Shown here piece after piece: positions 9,335-18,688 of a DNA stretch of 64,000 nucleotides (positions are counted from its first letter, which is position 1; each line of letters begins with the position of its first letter). The notes under the pieces are model-generated. The model did no database searches. It saw nothing but the letters and a program-made list of their open reading frames with translations, and was not told the DNA's origin. The translations under genes and the position numbers were made by a program. Source of the DNA: Butyribacter intestini (GTDB lineage Bacteria; Bacillota; Clostridia; Lachnospirales; Lachnospiraceae); assembly GCA_001414325.1 (NCBI GenBank), contig LLKB01000005.1, forward strand, positions 357,060 through 421,059, written 5' to 3'.

Positions 9335-9643
9335 TCAGTAAATAAGAATAACACTTATACATACAAATATAAAAAGAAGAACCTTTTCAAACAATACAAA
9401 CCGGTATCTTAAAATATAAGATTTTGCATCATCTATCCTATCCTGTGAATCTATCTGCGTTTTGCCCCTGAGATTATCGCTGTCAAGAAGTTTCATTCCC
9501 ATTATCAATGTATAATATACATCATATTCTTCACGGCACTCCTCACAGTTCTCAATATGACTTATAAACTGTTCCATTTCTTTTATGTCCATGTTATCAT
9601 TTATAAAATCAATGATACCGGACTGCACCTGTTTACAGTCCAT
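9335..9643 (-). CDS. Small zinc-finger (anti-sigma-like) membrane protein
   Basis: About 102 residues from the ATG at 9643, which lies 10 nt after the sbcC stop. The N-terminal part has the pattern of the ZAS/zf-HC2 fold of anti-sigma factors: Cys3, then H29-x3-C33-x2-C36 (HIENCEEC). A hydrophobic C-terminal segment (VLLFIFVCISVILIY) anchors it, giving a cytoplasmic zinc domain and a membrane tail. Known relatives bind ECF sigma factors, but no sigma gene is adjacent; neighbours are sbcC and polA. The ribosome site is weak (AAGAAG immediately before ATG). The anti-sigma label is a fold-level guess. Confidence 0.6.
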   Translation of the reverse strand: MDCKQVQSGIIDFINDNMDIKEMEQFISHIENCEECREEYDVYYTLIMGMKLLDSDNLRGKTQIDSQDRIDDAKSYILRYRFVLFEKVLLFIFVCISVILIY

Positions 9644-9653
9644 CTTCTTTTTT

Positions 9654-12600
9654 CTATCTATCCTGAACCCATGTAATGTGACTTCCATCGTTATCCTTTC
9701 TTACAATTATCTTTGATGGTATCTGCTCTTTAAGTTCTGATACATGCGAGATTACTCCGACCAGCCTGCTGCTGCCTGCAAGGTCTAAAAGTATCTTTAC
9801 TGCTTTGTCCCTCACATCATCACTCAGCGAGCCAAATCCCTCATCAATAAACATTGTATCAATCTGCGTTTTGCCTGAATTATTCTGCACAATATCTGAC
9901 ATTCCGAGTGCCATTGCAAGCGAAGCCATAAATGTCTCACCTCCCGACAAAGAGTGGGCATCTCTTACCTTTCCGGTAACCGGACTGTAAACATCAAGTT
10001 CAAGTCCTGTCTCACCTGCCGTAGTAAGCGAAATATCTCTGCACTTTAATAAAAGTCCGTTTGATGTCATAACCGCAAGTCTTTTGTTTGCGTAAGAAAT
10101 TACCATATTAAAATATTGTCTGAGCACAAAAGTCTGGAAATGAATTTTTTTACTGTTCGCCACATTATTAAGAGAAGATATTATTTTATATTTTTCATTG
10201 AGTTTTCCTCTCTGTTCCATAAGTTTTGAAACTTTATCTCTCACTGAATTGTTCGTACCAAGCTTTGAGACCGTAATCTCATTTTCATTTGCAAGCCTTT
10301 CTGCTTCGATTTCCATTTCTGCTTTTTGCTGTAACATAACATCTGTGTCAATCTCTTTTTCGCCGTCAAGCATATCATCAAGGACACTGATAAGCGAACT
10401 GACTTTGCTCACTTCTTCTTTGTATTCCTGTATCTGTCTGTCGAATATCTCAATACTTTCTATATGAACAAGACTTTCATTGTATGCTTCTTCGTTTTCA
10501 AATTCTTTTTCTTTAAGCACTTTAATAAAATCGTCATACTCAGTTTCAAGATTTTTCCTGTCTGTTTCGAGCTGATTTTTGTTCTCTTTTATCGTACCAT
10601 TAAGATTACTTTTTGTTCTGTCGGATTTTAAAATATTTTCATCAAGTTCCCTTTTTCTTTTCTCCAGAACTTCTATTTTATTTCTGATATTTTCAAGTTC
10701 TTTTAAGGCGGTATCCGAACTTTCATAGGAGAGTTCTTTTTTTAACATCTCCATTTCTGCACTTAAACTTCCAACGCTCACAGACTGTTTATTCAACATT
10801 TCTGCGTTATCAGATATATTTTCTTCCATTTCCTTAAGCTTTGCTTCTGTTTCTTTTTCAGCTTTCTCACGCTTTAGCTTTTCTTCTTTTTTGCTATATA
10901 AATCTTCTATCGTCTGCTCGTTTTCTGTCAAAGACTTTTTAATTTCTTTTATTTTTGTTTTTACATTCTCCTCCAGCTTGTCAGTTTTATTTTCACCGAA
11001 ACTTGTATATTCCTTGTCTTTTATATTTTCCTGTTGTCTTATATTCTCATGCTCTTTTATATCAGTATCAGTTTTATCTTTTATACTAGCATTGTAGCCC
11101 TTTTTATCTTTTAAAGAAGTATCCGCTTTATCTCCTAAATAATAACAAATCTCATAATACCTCTTTACCTCGGCAAAAGCCACATCTTTTTTTCGCTTAT
11201 TATCTTCAAATATTTTCTGTGAATTATTTTTTTCTTTTTCACATTCATTTTCTTTTGACTTTGCTCCGTCAAGTTCTTCTTTCGTGACCGTATCTTTTGT
11301 CATTGCCGCAGGTTGTGTATGATTAGTCGAACCACAGACCGGACAAGGCATACCGTCTTTTAGTCCCGCCGCAAGTATTGCAGCCTGAGCCGCCACATAT
11401 CTGTCACTTGTGTTCTCATATGTTTTTCTGGCTTCTTTCCATGCCAGATATTTATCCGCATATTCTTTTTCTGCACTATCCAGTCTGCTGTTTTCTTTTT
11501 TATATGAAGCTATCGCTTTTTTTAATGCTTCAAATTCTTTAAGATTTCTCTTTTCATTCTCATCTGCCGATATATATTTTTGCAATTCCAGTTCAATATC
11601 TTTAAGCTGCAAAAGTATTTTTTTATTTTCTTCACTTTTTATGAGAGCTGCTTTTTTTTCATCATTTAATAAATCTGATTTTTCTTTTAATTCTTTTAAC
11701 TTTTTTTCTTCTAAAATATATAACTTATTTTTTTCATCATATACTTTGTATTTTTCCATCTCATTTTCAAGCCTGTTTTTTTCTTTTAACAGCTTTTCAT
11801 TGTCAGTTAAATAACTCTTTTCAAAACTTTCCTTTTCTGATAAAAGTTTTTTATGGCTCTGCTCTAACAAAACAAACTTTGACTTATTCTGTTCTAACTG
11901 TTTCTCTCTTAATTCTATTGTATTTTTTGTTTTAATATAAACTGACTGCACCTGCCTTACTTCGCCTGCCGCCTTTGCCTTTTTTAATATCACAGCTTTA
12001 TTATCATATGTTTCTTTTTGCTCCATCAGAGACTCATACCGCAAAACTGCTTCTTTTCTCTGTCCAAACTTACTGTTTATCTTATCTGCATCCGATATTC
12101 TCTTTACAAGCTTTACAATGTCAGCATTTTTTTTATCAATTATCTTTTTTTCTTCATTTTTCTTTATCTCAAGTTCTTTTATCTCTTGTTCAAGCACATC
12201 AAGCAGAAGCCCCGGTTCTGTATCTCTCTTTTCAAAGGCTTCTCTCCACGCATCAGTATTCCCGTTTTCCTCACTTACATAAGCTGTATTAAAATTTTCC
12301 TCCAGCAAAAGATTGTTATCTTTTATCTGTGCATATATCTTTTTAAATCTGTCGTTTATTACTCTCTCAATCTTCTCATATATATCCATAGAAAAAATAC
12401 TTTTAAATATCTCTTTTCTGTTCTTTGTATTTTCCATGATAAGCTCACGAAACTGTCCCTGTGCAATCATCACTATCTTTCCAAACTGCTTATAGTCAAG
12501 TCCAACTATGCTCTGGATTTTTTCATCTGTCTCCTTATTCTTTCCATTAAAGACTTCTCCATCAGGCAGAGTAAGGACAACATCAGATGTAACACCGCTT

Positions 12601-12908
12601 TTTCTAAAATTGGTCGTTCTTTTTACGACATAGACACCTTTATTTTCCCCATGTGTATATTCAAATGTAAACTCCACAAATGTTTTCTGCTTGTCCTTAG
12701 CATACTCACTTCTCATCATTTTTGTTTCTCTGTCACCACCGCCCATCTTATTGTAAAGAGCATACATTATTCCATCAAAAATAGTAGTCTTACCTGAACC
12801 CGTATCACCCGATACAAGAAAAAGACCTCCCTTTATTTTTGAAAAATCAATAATCTCCTCTCCTCCGTAAGAGCCAAATGCTGACATAACAAGTTTTAAT
12901 GGTTTCAT
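9654..12908 (-). CDS. sbcC: Exonuclease subunit SbcC (Rad50-like ATPase)
   Basis: 1,084 residues. Forms with SbcD the nuclease that opens hairpins and trims blocked DNA ends. An N-terminal ABC half has Walker A GDTGSGKTT at about 34-42. Long Lys/Glu-rich coiled coils surround a zinc hook CPVCG near residue 523. The C-terminal half has signature LSGGE (about 988) and Walker B TMFIDEGFGSL (about 1018-1028). The ATG follows the sbcD stop with no gap (TAAATG), implying coupling. Length is normal for Firmicutes SbcC. Given the long inverted repeats in the window, SbcCD is the known enzyme type acting on such hairpins; that link is general knowledge, not evidence here. Confidence 0.95.
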   Translation of the reverse strand: MKPLKLVMSAFGSYGGEEIIDFSKIKGGLFLVSGDTGSGKTTIFDGIMYALYNKMGGGDRETKMMRSEYAKDKQKTFVEFTFEYTHGENKGVYVVKRTTNFRKSGVTSDVVLTLPDGEVFNGKNKETDEKIQSIVGLDYKQFGKIVMIAQGQFRELIMENTKNRKEIFKSIFSMDIYEKIERVINDRFKKIYAQIKDNNLLLEENFNTAYVSEENGNTDAWREAFEKRDTEPGLLLDVLEQEIKELEIKKNEEKKIIDKKNADIVKLVKRISDADKINSKFGQRKEAVLRYESLMEQKETYDNKAVILKKAKAAGEVRQVQSVYIKTKNTIELREKQLEQNKSKFVLLEQSHKKLLSEKESFEKSYLTDNEKLLKEKNRLENEMEKYKVYDEKNKLYILEEKKLKELKEKSDLLNDEKKAALIKSEENKKILLQLKDIELELQKYISADENEKRNLKEFEALKKAIASYKKENSRLDSAEKEYADKYLAWKEARKTYENTSDRYVAAQAAILAAGLKDGMPCPVCGSTNHTQPAAMTKDTVTKEELDGAKSKENECEKEKNNSQKIFEDNKRKKDVAFAEVKRYYEICYYLGDKADTSLKDKKGYNASIKDKTDTDIKEHENIRQQENIKDKEYTSFGENKTDKLEENVKTKIKEIKKSLTENEQTIEDLYSKKEEKLKREKAEKETEAKLKEMEENISDNAEMLNKQSVSVGSLSAEMEMLKKELSYESSDTALKELENIRNKIEVLEKRKRELDENILKSDRTKSNLNGTIKENKNQLETDRKNLETEYDDFIKVLKEKEFENEEAYNESLVHIESIEIFDRQIQEYKEEVSKVSSLISVLDDMLDGEKEIDTDVMLQQKAEMEIEAERLANENEITVSKLGTNNSVRDKVSKLMEQRGKLNEKYKIISSLNNVANSKKIHFQTFVLRQYFNMVISYANKRLAVMTSNGLLLKCRDISLTTAGETGLELDVYSPVTGKVRDAHSLSGGETFMASLAMALGMSDIVQNNSGKTQIDTMFIDEGFGSLSDDVRDKAVKILLDLAGSSRLVGVISHVSELKEQIPSKIIVRKDNDGSHITWVQDR

Positions 12909-14057
12909 TTACTCTTCCCCCACTTCACTAAGTATTTCCCTGAATAGTTCACTCTCTGCATCATTCATTTTCCTGTCCGTAAGCTGTTCAAAAAAAGTAT
13001 CAAACGCATCATATGGTGACATTTCTTTTAATTCACCTACATCCTCAAGCATTATCTTTCTTGTCTCAGAATTATCAACGACCACTTCTAATATGTAGTC
13101 AAAATACGCACCCAGTTTTTTCTTTACATCAGGAATTATTTCTTCATCCCTCAAAGTAATGCTCACATAATCATTTTTAAGTTCTTCATCAGCCGAAGCT
13201 ATTATATCATCAAAATATCCCGTAAGTTTCTTTACATCTCTTATCTGTGTCAGCGGAAGTTTTGTTATCTCAATCTCTTTATTTTTTTCTTCCATATCCA
13301 CCATTACAATGTTCTTATTATGATTTCTCTCACTCACCGAAAATTTAATCGGTGTTCCACTGTATCTGTTTTTCTCACTGCCCACAAACTGTCCGCCGTG
13401 AATATGTCCGAGTGCTGCATACTCAAAATCATCAAATGCCGATACATCGACAGCATCAAGTCCGCCCACTATAGCCGGAGTCTGCTCCGACTCACAAAGT
13501 TCAGGCTCTTTGTGACCTGACACAAAAAACTGATGTGCAAGAATAATATTCCTCTCATTTTTATCTATGTCTGTATTTTCAACAAGCTTTTTTATTATTG
13601 CGTCTTCCCCTGCTGCCGCCTCCTCAGGCATTGAATTTTTAAACAGTGCAGGCTTCAAAAACGGCAGCATATAGATATTTACATTTCCATATTCATCCGC
13701 AAATGTAACTTTTTCTATCTTTTCATTTTCCCCGGTCTGAGGAACCGTTGATATATATATATCATGCTTTTTAAGAAAATCTTTTCCAAAACTCAGCCTT
13801 TTTGCATTATCATGATTTCCTGAAATAATAAAAACCTTTCTTCCGGAAAGTTTATTTAAAAGTTCATCAAGCAGCGTCATTGCATCTGCTGATGGCACTG
13901 ACCTGTCGTAAACATCACCTGCAATAAGAACCGCATCGGGATTGTATTTATCGCAGTAATCTCCAAGCTGCTCTATAAAATTTCTGTGTTCCTCCGTAAG
14001 GTCATAACCATACAGAAGTTTACCAAAATGTAAATCCGAAATATGAAAAAATCTCAT
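12909..14057 (-). CDS. sbcD: Exonuclease subunit SbcD (Mre11-like nuclease)
   Basis: Calcineurin-like metallophosphoesterase partner of SbcC, about 382 residues. Start chosen at ATG 14057 (MRFFHISDLHFGK) because AGGAG at 14062-14066 sits 4 nt before it and homologues begin this way; a GTG seven codons upstream is less likely. Metal-binding motifs appear in the family order: DLHFGK (D8, H10), AGDVYDR, SGNHDN, an AHQFF histidine and GHIHGGQ. The direct repeat flanking the type I element (copy B) ends about 16 nt upstream of its ribosome site, so expression signals must lie in or beyond that element. Confidence 0.95.
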   Translation of the reverse strand: MRFFHISDLHFGKLLYGYDLTEEHRNFIEQLGDYCDKYNPDAVLIAGDVYDRSVPSADAMTLLDELLNKLSGRKVFIISGNHDNAKRLSFGKDFLKKHDIYISTVPQTGENEKIEKVTFADEYGNVNIYMLPFLKPALFKNSMPEEAAAGEDAIIKKLVENTDIDKNERNIILAHQFFVSGHKEPELCESEQTPAIVGGLDAVDVSAFDDFEYAALGHIHGGQFVGSEKNRYSGTPIKFSVSERNHNKNIVMVDMEEKNKEIEITKLPLTQIRDVKKLTGYFDDIIASADEELKNDYVSITLRDEEIIPDVKKKLGAYFDYILEVVVDNSETRKIMLEDVGELKEMSPYDAFDTFFEQLTDRKMNDAESELFREILSEVGEE

Positions 14058-14083
14058 TTTACTCCTCATTTCTATCACATATC

Positions 14084-14296
14084 TTAGGCGTTTGCGAAAC
14101 TATCATAAAACTTGATTAAATTGTGCAGATATAACAAATAGTGTTAGTCGGCATTTTTGTGTCGTCAGCACTTAATCAGCGGTTTTTGCTGATTTATGTA
14201 CTGCTACGAACGACAACATAGCGAGAGCGTGCCGACGATATTATTTGTTATATCTGTGCAATTAACATAACATATAATTAGTTTCACAAATGCCTA
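14084..14296. repeat. Structured inverted-repeat element, type I, copy B, with 11-bp flanking direct repeats
   Basis: About 213 bp between the AAA-ATPase gene and sbcD. Ends are inverted (TTAGGCGTTTGCGAAACTA at left; TAGTTTCACAAATGCCTA at right). A 22-bp inner inverted repeat lies at 14119-14140 and 14242-14263. The central hairpin is AATCAGC (14174-14180) with GCTGATT (14188-14194). The layout and conserved loops match copy A at 6127-6347, while several paired positions are changed on both sides. The sequence TATCACATATC occurs immediately outside both ends (14073-14083 and 14297-14307), as expected for a target-site duplication. The second copy of that direct repeat runs into the AAA-ATPase stop codon. 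Confidence 0.87.
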
Positions 14297-14306
14297 TATC
14301 ACATAT

Positions 14307-15896
14307 CTATTCATTATCTGTCCCCTGCACTTCTTCTATCACACAGGTATGATGCTTTTTGTCTTTTCCCTCCGCATCATAGCTTATCCCTACAAGAAGT
14401 ATTTTGTCGCTATAGCCTGACAATGCACCGTGGTATCTGTTTTCTTTTATCTGTTTAATTGCCGTGTCTGCCGATTTATTATATTTTAATTCTACTACCA
14501 TTGCCGGTCTGACCCCCGCATTTGCTCTAGGAATAAACACAAAATCTGCAAATCCTTTTCCGGCAGGCATTTCACGGACAATATTATAATATCCCGGTGC
14601 TGTAAAATATGCCATTGTAAGAACACAGCTAAGCGAATTTTCATCATTGTACTTTAATACTGATGTGTAAGCATCATGAGCAAGCTCTATAAGTTCGGCA
14701 ACTCTTTCTGCATTTCCATCTATAGTTTCAAAAAGCAGTTCATCGCAAGTTGAAATCGCTTTTGCAATCTCTTTCCACCCACCTGTTTGCAATGCAAGTT
14801 CAAATGCAGTTGCCACTTCATAGTTTGGCACATATGCACTCTTTCTGTCCGCATCATATCCAAGATAACCCAAATGTATCAATGCCGTTAAAGCATCATC
14901 CTTTGATGCAATAGTTGAAAAATCATTTTGAAATGTATTTGGATTTACCATGACTTTTCCACCTGCAAGCATCTTCATAATATCATCCTTTAGTCCTGCA
15001 TAATTCATCGTTATAAATGTATTTATTGATGCAAATGAAGATGTATTTCTCCAGTATGAATCAAAATCATTTCTCTCTATTGCCATAGAAACAGAGTTTG
15101 GATTATACATATGAATACCGTCAATCAAATATCCGTTGTACCATGCTTTCATACTGTCAAAATCCATATCAAACCGCTTGCATAATTCTTTAACCTCATC
15201 TTCCGTAAAACCATAATATTTTGTAATCGGACTTGATTTTAACATTGTATATTCACTGAAATTATTTAAAGCTGACTCATCTTTAATCTTTTTTATCGGT
15301 AAAATTCCCGTAATATATGCCAATGCGAGAAAAGATTTTGACTCCTCCGATTTAAACAGCGAGTGTAAAAACTGTAAATACTCGTGTACCAACTCTTTGT
15401 CATCGCTGTTTCTGATAACGCAATCCCACTCATCAATTATTATCACAAACTGAATTTCTGTTATCTCATAAATCTCCTGTATCAGCAAATATAAATCTTC
15501 ATTATAATCTAATGTATCGCCATATTCTTTCTTAAAATCCTTACATATTCTCTTTTTAATTGTGTCCGCCAAATCTTCTTTATGAAAATCCCAGACTGAT
15601 GAAATATCTAAATGGATAACATTATATTTGTTCATGTATTTCCTATAGTATGCACTATCCGCAATTGCTGTGTCATCAAAAAGATTTGACGAATCACAGC
15701 CAAGACTATAATACGCATCTATCATTCCAGCCGCATGAGATTTGCCGAACCGTCTTGCATGACTTACAGCAACGCATCTGCCACTCGTCCCCAGCAGACC
15801 GTTAAGATATTCCAAAAGTCCTGTTTTATCCACATATATCCTGCTGTTTTTGTCACCTGTAAAGCTCCCATTCTTTGGATTAAAATATACACCCAT
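14307..15896 (-). CDS. AAA-ATPase-like / PD-(D/E)XK nuclease-like protein
   Basis: 529 residues of the PF09820 (AAA-ATPase_like) plus PF08011 (PDDEXK_9) type, abundant and often multicopy in gut Clostridia and Bacteroidetes. Near the start are a YVDKTGL element, a P-loop-like HARRFGKS (about 46-53) and an acidic Walker B-like FVIIIDEWDCV (about 152). The C-terminal nuclease-like part shows GFADFVFIP followed by MVVELKYNKS, matching the D...ExK pattern. Function is not established; these proteins are often linked to mobile DNA. The ribosome site AGGTG is 8 nt before ATG. It is upstream of copy B of the type I element. Confidence 0.85.
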   Translation of the reverse strand: MGVYFNPKNGSFTGDKNSRIYVDKTGLLEYLNGLLGTSGRCVAVSHARRFGKSHAAGMIDAYYSLGCDSSNLFDDTAIADSAYYRKYMNKYNVIHLDISSVWDFHKEDLADTIKKRICKDFKKEYGDTLDYNEDLYLLIQEIYEITEIQFVIIIDEWDCVIRNSDDKELVHEYLQFLHSLFKSEESKSFLALAYITGILPIKKIKDESALNNFSEYTMLKSSPITKYYGFTEDEVKELCKRFDMDFDSMKAWYNGYLIDGIHMYNPNSVSMAIERNDFDSYWRNTSSFASINTFITMNYAGLKDDIMKMLAGGKVMVNPNTFQNDFSTIASKDDALTALIHLGYLGYDADRKSAYVPNYEVATAFELALQTGGWKEIAKAISTCDELLFETIDGNAERVAELIELAHDAYTSVLKYNDENSLSCVLTMAYFTAPGYYNIVREMPAGKGFADFVFIPRANAGVRPAMVVELKYNKSADTAIKQIKENRYHGALSGYSDKILLVGISYDAEGKDKKHHTCVIEEVQGTDNE

Positions 15897-16103
15897 TATA
15901 TATCACCTCATAATTTCCGTTATGTTATTTTATATGATATTTAATCAAAAGATATTTTTTCCAAAAAATAATGTTATGGATTTTTATCTGCTTTTGACTA
16001 TTACATCATATATGAAAACAGTTTGCTGTCTGCCTTTAACCCTTGCATCTTTTATTCCAAGTATAACACATATCACAAAACCTTAAAAGAACAAAGTCGG
16101 TTA

Positions 16104-16144
16104 AAAAAGACCCTGCACAGCATTTCCACCATGCAAGGTCTTTT
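16104..16144 (-). terminator. Rho-independent terminator of the metY-cysK transcript
   Basis: On the minus strand AAGACCTTGCA pairs with TGCAGGGTCTT (one U-G pair), followed by TTTTTT. It lies about 30 nt beyond the cysK stop. A-rich DNA on the other side could make it work for both strands. Confidence 0.85.
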
Positions 16145-16175
16145 ATATATATTTTGATTTTACTTCCAGCTCAGT

Positions 16176-17108
16176 TTAATCTGTAAATAATGATGTTGAA
16201 TAATATCTGTCACCACTGTCCGGTAATAATACTACAATATTCTTTCCTTTGTTTTCTGCTCTTTTAGCATACTCGATTGCTGCTGCAATTGCTGCTCCTG
16301 ATGAGATACCTACGAGGATACCTTCCTCTTTTGCAATCGTCTTGCTATATTTAAATGCATCATCATCCTTTATAGGCAAAACTTCGTTATAGACTTCTGT
16401 GCTAAGTGTCTTTGGAACAAATCCTGCACCTATTCCCTGAATCTTATGTGCTCCTGCATGTCCCTGTGAAAGTACAGGTGATGCTTCAGGCTCAACTGCT
16501 ATAACTTCAATTTCAGAATTTTTAGCTTTTAGATACTGACCTACTCCGGTAAGAGTTCCACCTGTTCCCACACCTGCTACAAATGCATCTACTTTTCCAT
16601 CCGTGTCATTCCAGATTTCAGGACCTGTTGTCTTTTTGTGTGCAGCAGGGTTTGCAGGGTTCTCAAACTGTCCCGGTATAAAGCTGTTTTCTATCTCTTT
16701 TGCAAGTTCCTCCGCCTTTGCAATAGCACCTTTCATTCCCTTTGTTCCGTCTGTAAGTACAAGTTCAGCACCATATGCCTTTATAATATTTCTACGCTCG
16801 ATACTCATTGTCTCCGGAAGTACAATGATGATTCTGTATCCCTTTGCTGCTGCGATTGCTGCAAGTCCGATACCCGTATTTCCCGATGTCGGCTCAATGA
16901 TAGTTGAACCCTCTTTTAAAAGACCTTTTTCCTCTGCGTCTTCTATCATCTCTTTTGCTATTCTGTCCTTAACGCTTCCTGACGGATTAAAATACTCAAG
17001 TTTTGCAAGAATTTTTGCTTCAAGATTAAATGCCTTTTCAATATGTGTGAGTTCTACAAGCGGTGTGTTTCCGATAAGTCCAAGTGCACCTTTATATATA
17101 TTTGCCAT
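16176..17108 (-). CDS. cysK: Cysteine synthase A (O-acetylserine sulfhydrylase)
   Basis: PLP enzyme making cysteine from O-acetylserine and sulfide; 310 residues. Start is the ATG at 17108 ([20 protein letters not shown]), which has AGGAGG 9 nt upstream; an in-frame codon further up lacks this. PLP Lys lies in [10 protein letters not shown] (about residue 43). The substrate loop [11 protein letters not shown], the phosphate-binding [10 protein letters not shown] and the late SGAAIAAA motif are all present. It is the second gene of an operon after the metY-type gene (93-bp gap) and ends before a strong terminator. Regulation is probably by sulfur or cysteine supply, through the leader upstream of metY. 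Confidence 0.95.
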   Translation of the reverse strand: MANIYKGALGLIGNTPLVELTHIEKAFNLEAKILAKLEYFNPSGSVKDRIAKEMIEDAEEKGLLKEGSTIIEPTSGNTGIGLAAIAAAKGYRIIIVLPETMSIERRNIIKAYGAELVLTDGTKGMKGAIAKAEELAKEIENSFIPGQFENPANPAAHKKTTGPEIWNDTDGKVDAFVAGVGTGGTLTGVGQYLKAKNSEIEVIAVEPEASPVLSQGHAGAHKIQGIGAGFVPKTLSTEVYNEVLPIKDDDAFKYSKTIAKEEGILVGISSGAAIAAAIEYAKRAENKGKNIVVLLPDSGDRYYSTSLFTD

Positions 17109-17201
17109 AATAATAATCCTCCTGTTTATGTTATATCTATATTCTAACACTTAATGAATCGTCTGAATATAACTTTTATTTTACTTTACAATGTTTTTTA
17201 T

Positions 17202-18509
17202 TTACTGAACTGCCTTAAATGCTTCATCAAGATCTTCGATAATATCGTCAATGTTCTCTGTTCCGATTGAAAGTCTTATAGTATTTGGCTTGATACCCTG
17301 GTCTGCAAGTTCCTCTTCGTTAAGCTCTGCATGGGTTGTTGATGCAGGGTGGATAACAAGTGATTTAACATCTGCTACATTTGCAAGGAGTGAGAAAAGT
17401 TCAAGGTTATCGATAAATTCTTTTGCTTTGTCTGCATCTCCCTTAATCTCAAATGTAAAGATAGAGCCACCGCCATTAGGAAAATATTTTTTATAAAGAC
17501 GCTGCTGCTCAGGGTCTTTGGATACTGACGGATGATGAATAGCCTCTACAAGTGGCTGTTTCTTAAGGTAATCTATTACTTTAAGTGCATTCTCTATGTG
17601 TCTCTCCACACGAAGTGACAATGTCTCAAGCCCCTGAAGGAATATCCATGAATGTATAGGCGAGATAGTAGCTCCTGTATCACGAAGAAGGATAGCTCTG
17701 ATTCTTGTAACAAAAGCTGCCGGACCTGCTGCATCAGCAAAACTTATTCCATGATAACTTGGGTTTGGCTCTGTAAGCTGTGGAAATTTACCTGATGCTT
17801 TCCAGTCAAACTTTCCTCCGTCAATAATAACACCACCGATAGTCGTTCCGTGACCACCGATAAACTTAGTAGCTGAATGAACTACAATGTCTGCTCCATA
17901 CTCGATAGGACGAAGAAGGTACGGTGTTGCAAATGTGCTGTCGATAACAAGTGGAATCTTGTGTGCATGTGCTATCTTGGCAATTGCTTCTATATCTGTG
18001 ACTTCTGAATTTGGATTTCCAAGAGCCTCTATGTAAAGAGCTTTTGTATTGTCCTTTATAGCAGCTTCAAAAGCTGATGGATCAAGCGGATCAACGAATG
18101 TTGTCTCAATATTGTAATCTACAAGTGTATGTGCAAGAAGGTTGTATGTTCCTCCGTAGATATTCTTTGCTGCAACAATATGGTCTCCTGCAAGTGCAAG
18201 GTTCTGAATAGTGTATGTAACTGCTGCCGCACCCGAACCAACTGCAAGTGCTGCAACACCACCTTCAAGTGCTGCTATTCTTTTCTCGAAAACATCCTCT
18301 GTAGGATTTGTAAGTCTTCCATAAATATTACCTGCATCCTTAAGACCAAATCTGTCAGCGGCATGCTGTGAATTGTGGAATACATAAGATGATGTCTGGT
18401 AAATAGGAACTGCTCTTGCATCTGTAACTGCATCTGCTGTTTCCTGACCAACATGTAACTGTAATGTTTCAAATTTAAAATTTCTATCTGCTCTTGATTT
18501 CTTACTCAT
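17202..18509 (-). CDS. metY: O-acetylhomoserine sulfhydrylase (Cys/Met metabolism PLP enzyme)
   Basis: 435-residue member of the Cys/Met metabolism PLP family; it most likely converts O-acetylhomoserine and sulfide to homocysteine. The motif set fits MetY: LHVGQE near the N terminus, [19 protein letters not shown], the PLP lysine in [16 protein letters not shown] (about residue 212) and [14 protein letters not shown] near the end. The insertions are longer than in MetB/MetC-type lyases, supporting MetY. Start is the second ATG at 18509 (MSKKSR), with GGAGG 8 nt ahead. It is preceded by a roughly 300-nt transcribed leader containing a Cys-ending small peptide and followed by cysK. Cystathionine gamma-synthase is the main alternative. 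Confidence 0.9.
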   Translation of the reverse strand: MSKKSRADRNFKFETLQLHVGQETADAVTDARAVPIYQTSSYVFHNSQHAADRFGLKDAGNIYGRLTNPTEDVFEKRIAALEGGVAALAVGSGAAAVTYTIQNLALAGDHIVAAKNIYGGTYNLLAHTLVDYNIETTFVDPLDPSAFEAAIKDNTKALYIEALGNPNSEVTDIEAIAKIAHAHKIPLVIDSTFATPYLLRPIEYGADIVVHSATKFIGGHGTTIGGVIIDGGKFDWKASGKFPQLTEPNPSYHGISFADAAGPAAFVTRIRAILLRDTGATISPIHSWIFLQGLETLSLRVERHIENALKVIDYLKKQPLVEAIHHPSVSKDPEQQRLYKKYFPNGGGSIFTFEIKGDADKAKEFIDNLELFSLLANVADVKSLVIHPASTTHAELNEEELADQGIKPNTIRLSIGTENIDDIIEDLDEAFKAVQ

Positions 18510-18586
18510 ATATCTGTCCTCCATATATCAATTCTATTCTTTGTTTGTGCCTGTATTCTTTATTTCCAATCAATAAGTATCTTTCA

Positions 18587-18643
18587 CTCTCAGCTTTTGA
18601 CTATCAGCTTGACTTTCAGCAAAAAAATATCTTTGCTCTCAGC
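18587..18643 (-). repeat. Four short GCTGANAG repeats in the metY leader
   Basis: On the minus strand GCTGAGAG, GCTGAAAG, GCTGATAG and GCTGAGAG occur within 57 bp (plus-strand positions 18587-18594, 18601-18608, 18613-18620, 18636-18643). The outer two belong to a longer direct repeat of about 20 bp. They lie between the leader-peptide stop and the metY ribosome site. Their role is unknown. Confidence 0.7.
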
Positions 18644-18688
18644 TTTTAGTTCTTTCATCACTTTCGCTCGGTCTTTTTTTAATATATA

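Noticed and set aside
12018-12797. A 259-codon plus-strand open frame opposite sbcC
   Set aside because: Antisense to the well-supported SbcC ATPase; composition is Phe/Ser/Ile-rich as expected from the complement of Lys/Glu-rich coding DNA, and no ribosome site was seen.
14307-15896. Considered as a transposase or phage gene
   Set aside because: The RRFGKS P-loop, DEW Walker B and C-terminal D...ELK pattern fit the AAA-ATPase/PDDEXK_9 family; no DDE or HUH motif.
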